Shown: positions 22,555 to 34,975, numbered from the stretch's first letter. The stretch is DNA of 64,000 nt from Diabrotica undecimpunctata (GCF_040954645.1 NC_092809.1:71092141-71156140); one strand, 5' to 3'. Notes: a model not told the origin generated them from the letters alone. Program-made: numbers and translations.

Positions 22555-25245
22555 CCGTAAACTGGGGTAACTTTGCTCCACTTTTAGGAGTTATTAAAGG
22601 AATTGCGAGGAAAAGTGTATAAAATTTCTACTAGTATTATGTTTTTTTTAATAACCCATGAAGAAGGTATACAATGTAAATATTGTGTGGTATTTTTTAT
22701 TCTAACAATAATTAATTACATCTTTTTTTTTAATAAAAAGTGGAGCAAAGTTACCTATAGTGTGGGGTAACTTTGCTCTACCTCATAAAAGCATGAAATT
22801 TTGTATAGTAACATATAGTTGGAACAAAGCTAATGGGTTGCTTATATTAATCTTGCTCCAAAAATATTATTTGTGCAAAAAAAAACTAAAAAAGAAGGTA
22901 GCGTTATTTATTTGAAAATAATAAACAAAAGTGTTAATTATAACGTGAACTTAATTCAGGAATTGTAAAAGTTCCCCTTTTAGAAACTTGTTTAGGAGTA
23001 TTAATACAGCCTAGTATATCAGTCCATAGGTAAGTCAGTTCATCCTTTTTTGAGGGCCACTTCCACAGTTTGAGAGACTTTTCCATTGCGCTAATGGTTA
23101 CCGGTTTATCATCAAAAGCCATAATACGCCCGGGGTATAGGTGGCTTTCGTAAGAAAACACTACAAAACGTCCCACTTCTCGAACAACACTTTCAAAATT
23201 ATTATGTTTGTTTTCTTTGCCTTCTAAAAAATTTACAAATTCATTTTCAACTTCTTTCTCCCTGGCAAGCTCTTCAAAGTCTACATCGTCGGATGAATTA
23301 TCATCAAATACCATCTCTTTAGCTCTAAAGCGAACAATATTTGATTCCTCATCGGAAGATTCGTCAGGAGTTATGCTTCGTCGTTGCTTATTGGTATTCA
23401 TGCCAGAGGTTGTAGGTTCTTCCATATCTGCATCGTTGACTGCACAAACACTTTTTCCAGCTGGAACATTAATTTTTTTTCTGCGGTGGTTAACAGTTTT
23501 TGTCAAATCGGATCTTTTTGCTTCGAGGGCTTTTAAAAACTCCGATTGCACAACAGATGGGTCGCATTTTCGTGGTATTCGGCTTAGTACTTCCTCAACA
23601 TTCAGGGGAAATATTCCGCATTTTCGAAACCCTGCCTCTAAATTAGATTTGATTTGTGGACCAAGCAAGTCCATTACCTTTGACAACAATGGAGGAAAGT
23701 GTTGCTTTTGTATATTAGTGTTGCGGATGCCATCTTCAGTACTTTTCCAATCTGACAAATTTTTTCGCCAGGCTCTTTTTAGGGGCCGAAAGAAAACCAC
23801 GTCTAGAGGTTGCGTCAAAGGTTGTGTACTGTTTGGAGGCAGACAAATTAAATGAATGTCGTTTTCACGACAGAGTTGAAGTGCATGTACTGTAATATGT
23901 AAGAGAGGTTGTCGCATAGTAATACCTTTTTACCATTCAGTTTCCTAAACCTAGGTACCAACTGGAATTCAAGCCAATCTGCAAAAATATTTGCATTGAA
24001 CCATCCAGAACTATTAGCGTTGTAACGGCATCCTTTTGGCCTATTCTCAGCCCAAGTAGTCCACATTTTAGCAGCCCGGTAAACAACATAGGGCGGTAAA
24101 AGTTCACCTTCGCCGTTTCCACAGAACATAATGGACACAGAGGTCTTTGAAGCGTTTCTAATTAGTTCTGGATACTTGCAACCTCTCTTGACAATGACTT
24201 TCTTTTTGCCGGGATCATCAGTGAGATTAGTTTCATCACAATTCCATATATTTGTTGGAGGAACGCCGTCTAACTCGACTGCCAGATTTTCGAAAAAGCC
24301 TCTCAATATGTTTTCGTCAACTCCTGCTCGTACACGTTTAATGTTTTCTGCAAAACGTGGGGAAATTTCAGGATGTCTGACCATAAATTTTTTGATCCAA
24401 TCCTCTCCAGGGAAGTTATCCTTGAACATTTTGACATCTCTTCCACAACGGTTTAAATAATTTTTGATAATGTTTCTCAGTTCAGTTGTGTTAATAGAGA
24501 ACCCATACTCTCCCATATAAATCAGGCAATTGACAAATTGGTTTTCTTCGCCGGGAGTAAATACGTTTTGCCTCCCTGGCGTTTTGGAATGTTTCCCTTT
24601 AAGTTTATTTAAAATGGGCCTTCTTGGAATCTTATATTTTTCTTCTGCCCTTCTGTGTGAGATTTCACCTCTTCTTATTTCATGTAAACACTCTTGTAGG
24701 GTTTCTTGTGTATAGTCAGCATAGCGCCGTGATCCTAGTATTCTTTTAGGTGTTCTAGGCATATCTGTAACAAAAATATATATTAAACATAATATATATT
24801 TCGGGGTAACTTTGCACCACTTTTTTGGTGAAAAGTTACCCCTAATCACCTGATAATTTGTAAAATTAGGTTAGAAAAAGAAAAGTTTATCATTTGTTCA
24901 ATTATAAGTCACAATTGAGTAAAAAAGTTGATAAACAGTATACACTTAAGGCATACACAAATACTTACTTGTGAGATAATAGCACAACTTTTCTACACAC
25001 ACCAAATTTTATACGTAGTTTTTACCGAAGTTTTTACACCACTACCTTCTCGACTCGCTGTAGGCATGTAAATGGAAGAGCAAGTCTATGCTGCACGCGG
25101 GGAGACTGTGTCAATAGGATACCAGTAAAACGGCGACGCGCGTTTTGTGAAGACGGTTATTAATTCATAGGTACATTAAAATGAAACTTTTTTTAGTAAT
25201 GGAGCAAAGTTACCCTGGCAGGGGCAAAGTTACCCCGGTTTACGG
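22555..25245 (-). mobile_element. pogo/Tigger-like DNA transposon, nearly complete
   Basis: The ends are inverted repeats starting CCGTAAACYGGGGTAACTTT on both sides. The target is TA, duplicated at 22553-22554 and 25246-25247. The GGGGTAACTTTGC motif recurs near both ends in either orientation (about 22565, 22740, 22766, 24805, 24831, 25200, 25221), the pattern expected of subterminal transposase-binding sites. The transposase is encoded on the minus strand. The element lies in the RNase H domain of a LINE and so is younger than it. Confidence 0.93.
22934..24762 (-). pseudogene. pogo/Tigger-like transposase, one frameshift
   Basis: The chosen start is ATG at 24762 ('MPRTPKRILGSRRYADYT'), since the 29 codons above it look like untranslated sequence. 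The N-terminus carries the pogo-type helix-turn-helix (about residues 1-60, with 'EEKYKIPRRPILNKLKG'). A second CENP-B-type DNA-binding domain follows (about 70-150). The DDE_1 core has 'NCDETNL' (first Asp, about 24215), 'LLCDNLS' (second Asp, about 23925) and 'QPLTQPLDVVFFRPLK' (third Asp, about 23800). One base is missing near 23905-23915 just after the second Asp. Either side the frames are open, giving about 610 codons in all. An acidic, Ser/Asp-rich C-terminal tail (about 23400-23200) ends in a 'WKWPSKKDELTYLW' module at about 23050. Relatives are annotated as tigger- or jerky-like. Confidence 0.9.
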
Positions 25246-26229
25246 TACAAAAACAGTATTATCGTCAAAATTTTAGAAAATCAGCTAAAGTTACTTAAAA
25301 GAAATAATTCAGTCTCTTTGATTTGGGTAAAATGACATGCTGGTATCTCGGGTAACACCAAAGCAGATTATTTTGATAAAGAATCGGTTTCAAAAGAATT
25401 AGAAATTAGTTGGCTCAATAGAAGTCATTTAGTCTCGCTGCGTAAATAAGAATTAAAAGAAAACTGGGAACTTGAATGGAATGCTTTCTGTAACAGAAGT
25501 AATAACCTATATACAAAAATTCGCCCTGTTTTACCTACTGCGCCTTTTGCTACAAGAAGTCATCCCAATAGAAGAGTATATTAATGTTTGTTAGATGCTG
25601 TTATCATGCTACTGTGAAAGCCTATATTCATAGAATTAATTTAAGTGCAACAGAAACAGAACTCTGCGATTGTAATGACGATATTCACCATTGGATGTTT
25701 GGATGCAGATCTAATGATACTGCTATTATGTATGTATTGAGAAATCTGATAAAAGAACAAATACATCTTCCTCAGTCAATCTTCTATTTTATATTTCTCT
25801 CGTCGTAATATTAGGTTTAACCAAATTTTTTGAGGGTATTTAAAAAGGACTAAAAGAAAAATTTAGCATGGAATGTGTAATGTGAATGTATAAATCTAGC
25901 TTTGTTCCCTCTTTCTATCCTTATGTTATATATTTACCTCCTAGCCGTTGCCTCTCTTGTGTTGTAATAAAGCGGCTATGAAAGGCACCGTTTGCGTGAA
26001 AAGCATCCCTATATTATGTAATCCCTTGTTGGTACTAAATATTCACTTTAAGTTGGTTAGGGCCCTGAATTTAACGAATGAAAGTATGGTTTCTTGTCAA
26101 TCTACTGATTCTTGTGATACTGATGTTTACAATATATTTTTAATTTATCTCTAGGCGAAGTACTATTTTGTTAACAAATGCAATAGGTCAATACATCATT
26201 AACAAATTCAAGTAGTCAAATACATTATC

Positions 26230-26370
26230 GTGGCTGAATGGATCAAGTTATCCACTACTACTACTACTATCGGTTTACAGCGTTCTCCGACGCCTTCCGA
26301 CTCCTAACCGCCATTCTTCTCTATTTAACCATAGGCCTGGAGGGATTTCTCTAGTTCTTTTTCAAGTTAT
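26230..26370 (-). repeat. LINE 3'-end fragment with (TAG)n tract
   Basis: A CTACTACTACTACTAT tract at about 26256-26271, read on the minus strand as (TAG)n, is followed by a unique C/T-rich block (about 26272-26370). That composition fits the non-coding 3' end of an insect LINE. No coding sequence is attached and the family was not identified. Confidence 0.4.
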
Positions 26371-28113
26371 CCAAAGCCATTAAATAAATAAAAAAAACGT
26401 TAGCTCAAACATCCTTAACTTCAGAAAGTTCAATAATGTCTTCATTTAGCAATTAATCTTCAAAATTGTCTTCATTTTGATTTCTTTCCAGGTTATAGAA
26501 TGTTGCTGTAGATTAGAACAATTGAATCTTTTCAACTTTACGGCTACGTGGTACCTACAAAAACATATTCAGGGAGTATCACGAAAATGTCAAAATTTAA
26601 AATCAATATTCCATATATTCTATAGAAGATTTATTGTAAGTTTTGAGAATTTCGTGATACTCTCTGGATATTTTGTATAATTAATAATGATTTATAACTC
26701 TGTCTTGTTTTTACAATGTAATGTGTTTGAGAATCATTAGACGAATCTGATAACCTAGGTAGTATGTCCATATTTTTCATTTTGGAATTCTATACTGGTA
26801 TTATTTAATCAGTAGCACCAATATCTCTTAGAAATCGTTGATTAACCCATTTTTTTAATTATCAATATTATGGAACCATTTAATGTCTATACTAAGTAAA
26901 GATAGAAGTGAAGAAAAAGAGGTAGAATACTTTTAAATATTTTAATAACAACTATTTACAATATATTCTCAGAATATTAATCACTGTCATTTTAAATAAT
27001 TGATGGATGCCAAAAACAGATCAATTGAGAAAGGCAATTAGCCGAAACAGCTGTAGTGATAAGTTTTCAGTGTTTTATTGTTACTGTCATTTTACTTAAT
27101 ATAAACCTGTTAAAAAAGTCTGTATATCATTACAAAAATTAAAATGGTCGATACTCCCCCTTAAATATTATATTCTCGCAGTAAGTTCATAAACATCACA
27201 CTCTTCGATTTCATTAAAGAAATCTAAATATTCTAATACCGGATCCATGTCTCTCACTCACAATAAACACTAAAAAACAATATTTAGGTTATATTTTTGA
27301 TTTCGCGATAACCTACAACATGGAACAAACTGCAATTTATCTTCCAGATAACTTTTCATTCAGTACTTTATTTAGCAAATAAATATTTGACATTTTATCT
27401 GTCGGATAATCCTCCGGATAAATAGTTAACCGGAGGGGAAAAGAATGAACAATGAAAGTTCCTGAGATGTGTATTTACGGCTTAATAAACACATAAAATC
27501 TCAAAATTTCAACCAAATTACCTATGAAATAAATTAAAGAACCAAGTAAATTTCAGTTGAGAATTTTGTTTATTAAAGATTATTTATTGTGACATTTGAA
27601 CTACAGATTTTTTGCAAGTAACGTAAATTCATAGATAATTAGATCTTTGCATTATTCTGAATTGTAGAACATACACCACCTGCTTCTTTGAAGAATGTAA
27701 GTAATTGGCTGCATAGTACTTTACAATTTGATTTAATTTTAGTTGATATGTAGAATACTTGTATATAAAGTATATACTTATTTTTGAATGATTAAATGTA
27801 GAAATTTATGAAATTGGGTAAAGATCTATTCTTTGTCTGAATTTGTTTGTCCAATTTTTTTATTTTAATTAATCTGTAGTGTAGTAGTGAAGTAGAATAT
27901 ACATAGGAAGTATGCGGAATTTGACCCTTTCGTCATTTAGTATGTTAAAAATATATCTATGGTGATTTCTATTCGAAAATGATCGTCTTTGACCAAAAGG
28001 CGCCTGACTTTGTCACTTAAAATTAGATTCTATTGTGGAAATGCTTCATGAAGACCTTTTGCTGATCCAGCAGTTGGCCCTCCAAAATCCAAGACTAGGT
28101 TTTGAAGTTGGCA
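26371..28113. other. INPP5F: Intron sequence, mostly unrecognised
   Basis: AT-rich DNA without a supported coding region. It holds one hammerhead-like hairpin motif at 27025-27048. The last ~90 bases (28020-28113) join sequence at 29904 onward once the LINE at 28125 is removed. The joined segment was not identified. Confidence 0.35.
27025..27048 (+). ncRNA. Hammerhead-like hairpin core in a repeat end (tentative)
   Basis: TTGAGAA is followed by a short GC hairpin (GGC, loop AATTA, GCC) and then GAAAC. That is the order of a hammerhead ribozyme core (CUGANGA, stem II, GAAA). The first block differs from consensus, so it may be inactive. It is probably the end of a Penelope-like or related element. 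Confidence 0.35.
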
Positions 28114-28124
28114 AAACAGTTTAT

Positions 28125-29892
28125 TGTACAAACAAAATTGAAGTAGAAATAAAAAAGGCCAAGGAAAAGTGGTTAACAGATCAATGCATAGATATAGAAG
28201 AGTATGACAAAATACGACAGCTTTAATATGCATGAAAAAATAAAAGAACTAACAAATACCAAAAAGCGAGCACACTATGGGATACTTGCAGACATCAAAG
28301 ATAAACTAAGATTTTGGTAAGAATACATAATAAAACTATTCGACTATGGTAGAATGATACAAGAAGAACCACAAGAACAAACAGGACCGAAGATAATAAC
28401 GTGCGAATTAGAACAGGCAATTAGAAATGCAAAGACCGCAAAATCAGTGGGCCCAGATCAGATACCCACTGAGCTAATTAAATGCATTGACGAAGAAACA
28501 CTGCATATACTTTTAGATCTGTTCAACAAAGTATATACAATAGGAGTAAGAAGATTGGTTGCTGACTACGTTTGTAACACTACCAAAATCAGTGCATGCG
28601 ACAGAATGCTCCCAGCACAGAACAATTTCCTTAATAAGCCACACACTTAAGATATTTCTCAAAATAATACATGGAAGACTATACAAAAAAATAGAAGTAG
28701 GTATAGATGACACCCAGTTTGGATTCATAGGAGGACTAGGAGCGAGAAAATCTTTGTTCGCTTTTATTGTTCTCGCGCAAAGACGACTAGATATGAACCA
28801 GGATCTCTATGTCTGATTTATAGATTATCAAAAGGCTTTTGATAGAGTACGACATCAGAAAGTCGTAAAACTGTTAAAGAAAAGAATGTGAATAGTCGAG
28901 ATATACGGGTTATTGTGAATCTGTACTGGAATCAAAGAGCAAAGGTTAGAATCGAAAATGTCGATACAGAAACTATAGAAATCAAAAAAGGTGTTAGACA
29001 GGGTTGCGTGCTGTCCCCATTGTTATTCAATCTGTACAGCGAAGCTATTTTTAAGGAAGCAATATTAGAGGAACAACAGGGTATATCAATAAACGGAAAA
29101 ATATTGAACAACATAAGATTCGCAGACGACACCACTGTTTTTGCAGTCTAGAAGCACTGCAACGCTTAGTAAATAGATTACATCAATTCAGTATAAAATA
29201 TGGACCACAAATGAACGTTAAGAAAACCAAGTGCATGATTATTTCTAAGCAAAATACAGTAGGAAGGCTAGATATCGAGGGAAAACAAGTAGAAAGAGTG
29301 AATAACTACAAATATCTGGGAACCTGGGTAAATGAAAACAATGACCAAGGTAGAGAAATAAGGACACGCATTGAAATTGGAAGACAAGCATTTATAAAAA
29401 TGAAAATAATGTTTGTTAATCGATACCTTCCTCTGGAGCTTAGAATAAGATCCTTAAGATGCTACGTGTTCTCGACTTTGTCGTATGGAATGGAAAGCTG
29501 GACACTAAAAGTGGATAATATAAAGAAGTTGGAATAATTTGAGATGTGGTGCTATAGAAGGATTTTGAAAATACCATGGACCCAACGAGTTACAAATGAA
29601 GTGTTAAGAATGCTACAAAAGGATTGCGAGGTCATAAAGCACATCAAAACAAGAAAGCTTGAATACTTATGCCACATTACCAGAGGTGCGAAATGTAAGA
29701 TATTAAGGCTCATAATACAAGGTAAAATCAAGGGTAAAAGATTCATAGGAAGATGAAGAATTTCCTGGCTAAGAAACGTAAGAGAGTGGTATAGTTGCAG
29801 CTCAGTAGATCTTTTCTGAGCAGCCGCCAATAAGGTACGGATAGCTGTGATGATAGCCAACCTCCAATAGGAGAAGGAACTACAAGAAGAAG
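28125..29892 (+). mobile_element. 5'-truncated family-1 LINE with exact target-site duplication
   Basis: AAACAGTTTAT at 28114-28124 is repeated at 29893-29903 and bounds a 1,768-bp insert. Blocks in order: 'NAKTAKSVGPDQIPTELIKC' (about 28428), a shifted 'DTQFGFIGGLGARKSLFAF' (about 28710), 'FIDYQKAFDRV' (about 28815, motif A, behind one stop), 'KGVRQGCVLSPLLFNLYSEA' (about 28990), 'NNIRFADDTTVFA' (about 29105, FADD catalytic box), 'YKYLGTWVNENN' (about 29310) and 'SYGMESWTLKVDNIKKLE' (about 29480). The C-terminal domain ends near 29870 and the 3' terminus is AAGAAGAAG. Few frameshifts or stops remain, so this is one of the better preserved LINE copies here. Confidence 0.93.
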
Positions 29893-29903
29893 AAACAGTT
29901 TAT

Positions 29904-30289
29904 AACAGGGAATCCCTGTTGCCTGTGAAACCATCCGCAGTAGTTACTAAAAATTAAATTTCGACAAGAATTTGATTTTTTGAAATTTTTCAAGAATACC
30001 CCTAAAAAATGTTATAAATCAAGGATCTAGCTTGGTATGGATACTAATTTGAGATAGGTACTGTCTTTGTGGATTAAAATAAGACACATATTCTGCCACA
30101 GTAGTTTATATCTTCTGATAATTTGTAAAGTGATACTGATAATTCCTGATTTTTAATTCCTAGTGATTCTGACAATTCCTTGATAATTTACACCCCGTAA
30201 GAAACCAAATGCCCAGCTCGGTCCGACTTGAGCTTGGTCAATTACATTACTAAAGCGTTCATCATTAGCATTCATAAAAAAATATATGA
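29904..30289. other. INPP5F: Intron sequence between LINE copies
   Basis: AT-rich, with no recognised coding region. Its first bases belong to the flank that was split by the LINE at 28125-29892. Confidence 0.3.
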
Positions 30290-31370
30290 TAAATAAGAGT
30301 CAAATATTGATATATCTAGTTTGGCTTTCGTGAAGCAGTTGGAACTTGAGAAGCAATTTTCGCTCTCCAGATGCTTATAGAGAACAAACAAACAAGAACC
30401 ACTGGAGTTGACAAACAAGACTTGCTAATTATCTCAGAACTATACTGGCACCAAACGGCAACAATCGAAATAGAGCACACAACATCCTAAGATATACAAA
30501 TCCGACGAGGAGTAAGACAGGGTAATTAAGATTAACGGAATCAGCATAGACAACATCAGATATGCTGATGATACCGTCTTAATAGCAAGCAACGCACAAT
30601 AACTACAAAATATAATAAATGCAGTAGTTCACCACAGCGAAATGTTCGGTTTACATCTAAACGTTTCCAAAACTAAAACTTTAGTATTTTCAAAGACACC
30701 AATAAACGTAAATGTGTATGCCAAGGGTCAAATAATAGAACAGGTAAATTCCATAACATATTTGGGAGCAAATATCAATAGTCAGTGTAATCCAAAAAGA
30801 GAAATCCTATCAAGAATCGAACAAGCAAGGAAAGCAATCATGAGCATGAAAACACTGTTTACAAGATCAGACCTTAGTCTGCAGCTTAGAATCCGAATGA
30901 TCAGATGTTACGTTTTTTCTGTTTTACTATATGGCTGTCAAAGTTGGATAATGGACTCTGAAATAGAAAAAAGAATAGATGCCTTTTTGATATGTATATA
31001 TAAAGACGAATGTTGAGAATTCCATGGGTACAAAGAGTTACTAATGTTGAGGTACTTCGTCGCATATGTAAACAAAAAGAATTACTAAGAATAATCAAAG
31101 AGAGGAAAATGCAATACTTGGGTCATGATGTGTTGAGAGGCGAAAGATACGAATTACTTCAAGTTATACTGGAAGGAAAAGTACAGGGCAAAAGAGCTGT
31201 AGGAAGACGCCAGAACTCGTGGCTGAAAGACCTAAGGAGATGGTTCGACCGCTCATCCGCAGAAATCTTTCGCGCAGCAGTTTCCAAAACTACAATTGCC
31301 ATTTTGATCGTCAACCTTCGAAAGGAGACGGCGCCATGTGAAGAAGAAGAGGCTTATACAGCGGTGTAGA
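30290..31370 (+). pseudogene. Family-1 LINE, RT end and C-terminal domain
   Basis: Fragments of RT start near 30330. 'IQIRRGVRQG' (about 30500) is followed by a deletion that removes 'ILSPLLFN'. Then come 'IDNIRYADDTVLIAS' (about 30548; intact YADD), 'LNVSKTKTLVFSKT' (about 30658), 'SITYLGANINSQCN' (about 30755) and 'CYVFSVLLYGCQSW' (about 30908). After a small insertion and shift near 30980-31015 the C-terminal domain runs to 31350 with 'GKRAVGRRQNSWLKDLRRWF'. That block is nearly identical to the fragment inserted at 2789, so the two come from the same subfamily. The 3' end is GAAGAAGAAG. Confidence 0.85.
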
Positions 31371-32890
31371 GACGTTAATAAGGATATGCGTTTATGCTTT
31401 GTGGTTTTTAGAAATGGATGTGACAATGTGAATTGTGAACAACTAATAGATACTCTACGGAAGACATGTATTGACGACAATGACATTCGGATTGTAGCAA
31501 ACCAGTGTAGGCAGTGAACTTACTGAAAGTGTGAAGATCAAAAGAGGTGTCCGACAGGGGTATATCTTATCCATATTCCTCTTCAACATCTACTCTGAGG
31601 AAATATTTAAAAAATGTCTGGAAAATGCAACAGATGGAATAAAAATAAACGGTGAGTTAACGAACAAAATAAGATATGTCGATGACCTTGATAATAGCAT
31701 ACAGGAATTACAATAGTCAATGGAAAGAGTTAATGCAGTCAGTGGGGATTAAGGCCTGAGCCTCAACTTCAAGAAGACCAAATGGATGCTGATAAGCAAA
31801 AAACAACAACCTGCTCGATAATTATAGATAAACAACATACTAATTTTTTTTGTGGCTTTAGTACTTAGCCAATTACGTGTTGAGAAATAATAAATGAAAA
31901 TTACTAATATTAATATTCTAATATAATTAATAATAAAGAAAATAAAAAAGTGTATATCTATACTAATAATTGCTAGTGCAAAAAATATATCTATTCGAGT
32001 AAAAAAAAACCTCATAAAATCCCTATAACTGTATCAAAAAGAGAAAATGATAGCAAGAAAAAACAAGGAGAAACAGGGATACTCACTTCTCGTCCAGGGA
32101 CCCATCAGGACATTTGTTTAAATAGGTCACGAAAAGAAAGGTAAATAACAATTGGGTTAAAACAAAGGTTAACGAGCTTAGCTAAGATTGACTACAGACA
32201 CACATTTGCACTATGTATAAATTTAATCAGACAATCATAGACTTTTTTATTATTAGTAGCCAATAGGCTATTTATTTGGTATGGAGGAAATATTTGCAGG
32301 TTGTTAAACAACTTTTTTAAACATTCTAATTGACTATGTAGAATCTTACGTTTACCTTGGTACAAACGTAAATGCAAAACGGGAACAGGCCATAGAGATT
32401 AAGGCGAGAATAGAACAAGCTAGAGCAGCATTTAACACTATGAAAAAGTTCCTCATAAGCAAGGACTTGTCTCTTTCTCTAAAACTACGACTAGTTAAAT
32501 CCTATATTTTACCAATCTTACGTATTGTGGGGAGGTCTGGACACGGACAGAGATGCTCATGACCAACAAAGAGGTAATCCACAGAATTGGAAAAGACATA
32601 GAAATCGTAAGCACAATTACATAAAAAAACACTAGGCCACATACTGAGAAAGAATCTAGGCCACATATTGAGAAAAGATAAGTACCGCCTATTTTAATTG
32701 ATTATCCAGGGAAAAATAGTTAGCAGGCGGGGTCTAGGCAGGAGAACACACTCGTGGCTGCAAAATCTGCGGAAATGGTTCCGGATCACATCGGTCACAA
32801 CTATTTAGAAGTGCCATAAGAAAGATCAGAATTGCCATGTTAATAGCCAACGTTCGCAACGGACAGGGCACCTTAAGAAAAAGAAAAAGG
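31371..32890 (+). pseudogene. Family-1 LINE fragment split by an insertion
   Basis: The first part (31380-31820) contains 'KIKRGVRQGYILSIFLFNIY' (about 31533), 'NKIRYVDDLDNS' (about 31668; YADD changed to YVDD with a gap after) and 'LNFKKTKWMLISKK' (about 31765). The second part (32332-32890) continues with 'DYVESYVYLGTNVNA' (about 32334), 'LSLSLKLRLVKSYILPIL' (about 32468) and a degraded C-terminal domain with 'GRRTHSWLQNLRKWFR' (about 32735). A short duplicated 'CTAGGCCACATA.TGAGAAA' unit lies at about 32632-32680. The gap between the parts is the insertion at 31846-32319. Confidence 0.8.
31846..32319 (-). mobile_element. 474-bp insertion with poly(T) start, probably antisense retroposon
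   Basis: The LINE coding sequence is split by AT-rich DNA flanked by AACATACTAATT (31834-31845) and AACATTCTAATT (32320-32331), a 12-bp duplication with one mismatch. The insert starts with a T run, which is a poly(A) tail when read on the minus strand. No ORF was recognised. It could be a SINE or a retrocopied transcript. Removing it reconnects the LINE frame before 'DYVESYVYLG'. Confidence 0.6.
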
Positions 32891-34075
32891 TTTGTCTTTA
32901 TCGCGCTGTGTTATTTATATACATTTTTTAAATTCCGCATAATTTCTAGATGTACTATTATTATATACTATTTTTGAATGACAATGTAGATATTTATAAA
33001 AATTACTTCTCATTTTTAAGTTAATTTCAACTTTAAATTTCGATGGAGTCTTAACAAAAAATTGCATTTTTGAACTTTTTCTTTCTGTAACATGAGACTA
33101 CTTATTACACTCTTAGTAAGCTATTATTATACACACGTATGAGTTGAATTTGAATATGTCGATTAGTATTAGTACTTTCTCAATTTTAAATTTCGTTAAA
33201 TTTTAAGGTAGGTTATTTACTATAAATCGTGATATTTTCATCATCTACTAGAAATAATTTTTACCAACTCAGGTTGTTGGAGTATATAATTTAAGTTGAT
33301 GTAATCAAAGTATGTGGTCTATTGACAGGATGGAATGATTCTTTTCTTCTCCAAAACAGATCTGTAGATCCAAAAAGATATTCGTCTTCTTGCCACACTC
33401 CTTTTTCCCTTGGATTATGAATCGAAAGTATGATATATTACAGTTTTCTTTCTTTTCCGTAACGTGATCCACCCAACAGATCTCCAGGATACTTCTATAC
33501 GTTCACAATAACATTAAGAAAAAAATATTGAACGAATAAAAAACTTACCCTCACTAGCTCAAAAAAGAGGGTTGGTTCTAATGCAGCAAAGGGCTCTAGG
33601 AAAATTCCAAGCTATGGACTCTCCTTTAGGACATTCAACTTAAGGTGAAGCTTGATAAAACATTAGTTTAAATCTAGATATTGTTAAATCTAGATATTGT
33701 TAAAATTTCTAAACTCATTAGGTCTACTCAGTATGAATAAAATCAGAAGTAAAATTAGAACAACAAGTGGTTGAAAGATTGACTGATCCTATTGCGTACC
33801 ACAGGATCAAGAAACAACAAACTACCCTGTTATATACTCGTTAACTGCATTAGCGGTATAAAGAGAAAGCCATCAAAAAAATATTTGGTTGTCAAAAAAA
33901 TCAAATCTAATTTTTGCATGATTCGTAACTATATCTGACAGATGATTTCCCATCCTAATTCTGAACTACGATAACAAATATCAGAGTACTGAACCTGGTT
34001 GTTCAGTTCCTAAGCAGTGAAGGAATCGTAATCTTTCAAGGTGATGACATCAATTGTTCGTTATGCAAATGAAAT
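32891..34075. other. INPP5F: Intron sequence, nothing recognised
   Basis: AT-rich DNA without supported coding or repeat structure. A short direct repeat (TCTAGATATTGTTAAA) occurs twice near 33673-33705. Confidence 0.3.
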
Positions 34076-34081
34076 TTTGTC

Positions 34082-34975
34082 AAGTCTTCTTCTTGTAGTG
34101 CCTATCCGTTTCGGATGTTGGCGACCATCATGGTAATCTGTATTTTGCAAATTGCTGCTCTGAAAAGATTTGTGGTTGTTGTGTTGAACCACGTACGTAG
34201 ATTTTTCAGCCAGGAAATCCTTCGTCTTCCTGGTCCTCGTTTTCCTTCTACTTTGTCTTGTAGAATTAATTGCAGCAACCCATATGTTCGTCATGATCTG
34301 ATTGAGGTATTCGATTTTGGCTGTTTTTATTGTGTTTAACAACTCTTTTCCTTTTTGCATTCTTAATAAAACGTCCTGGTTAGTAACGTGATCGGTATAT
34401 GATATCTTCAGGATTCGACGATAAAGTCACATTTCGAAGGCCTCAATTTTCTTGCAGGTAGCGTCTGTGAGAGTCCGCGACTCAACTCCGTACAACAGGA
34501 TAGGAAAGATATAACATTGTTATAACCTGATTTTCATGGGTACTAATAAATCCTGGCATTTGAATAGCTTGGCCATTTTTTGAAATGCAGATCTTGTTTT
34601 CTCTACCCTACATTTGATTTCTAAGAAATGGTCTCAATTTTCATTGACGTTCGTACCAAGGTAGGTATATGTTTTTACTCTTTCTATTGGTTGACCATTC
34701 ACACTGATTCAATTTGATGTTTCTTCTTAGAGATCATCATACAGCTTGTCGTGTTTTACTGTATCGAATGCTTTATGGTAATCAATGAAGCACACATAAA
34801 TATCGCAATTCACATGTATGTGTACCTGTATGCTTGTATGATAAAGAGAGCCTCTCTCGTACCCACTTTGTTCCGAAAACGAAACTGTGTACGGCTGATT
34901 TTTTCTTCGCATTGATTGTGATGAGAATTACATTTTAGATTGGTTTTCAAAATTTTTTTAAATCAAAATTAATAG
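34082..34975 (-). pseudogene. Family-1 LINE with internal deletion
   Basis: On the minus strand 'CEEKISRTQF' and 'DIYVCFIDYHKAFDTVKHDK' (about 34780, RT motif A) jump directly at about 34730 to 'ISVNGQPIERVKTYTYLGTN' (about 34710). The 'GVRQGC' and YADD segments are therefore missing. The thumb and C-terminal domain follow down to a GAAGAAGA terminus at 34082. The RT segment is almost identical in wording to the + strand copy at 49080-49140, so both come from one subfamily. Confidence 0.82.

Larger units (their letters stand above)
21100..25975 (+). pseudogene. I/Jockey-like LINE with RNase H, split by a pogo element
   Basis: The RT shows 'LFLDISGAYDNV' (about 21240, motif A), 'YQGLPQGSVLSPLL' (about 21410) and 'FADDFCLHTS' (about 21490, the YADD box as FADD). 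An RNase H domain follows: 'RIFTDGSRSILGIGSLVY' (about 22312, first Asp), 'SAELFAIYQALE' (about 22420, catalytic Glu) and 'VILSDSKAA' (about 22495, next Asp). The pogo element at 22555-25245 interrupts the frame right after 'HKHIY'; LINE sequence resumes at 25248. A C-terminal CCHC-like block 'ETELCDCNDDIHHWMFGC' lies at about 25655, and the 3' untranslated end lies near 25975. Multiple stops and shifts make it inactive. It also carries a 26-bp local palindrome near 21627-21652. Confidence 0.85.

Noticed and set aside
23208..23855. 215-codon + strand frame
   Set aside because: Antisense shadow of the pogo transposase C-terminal tail.
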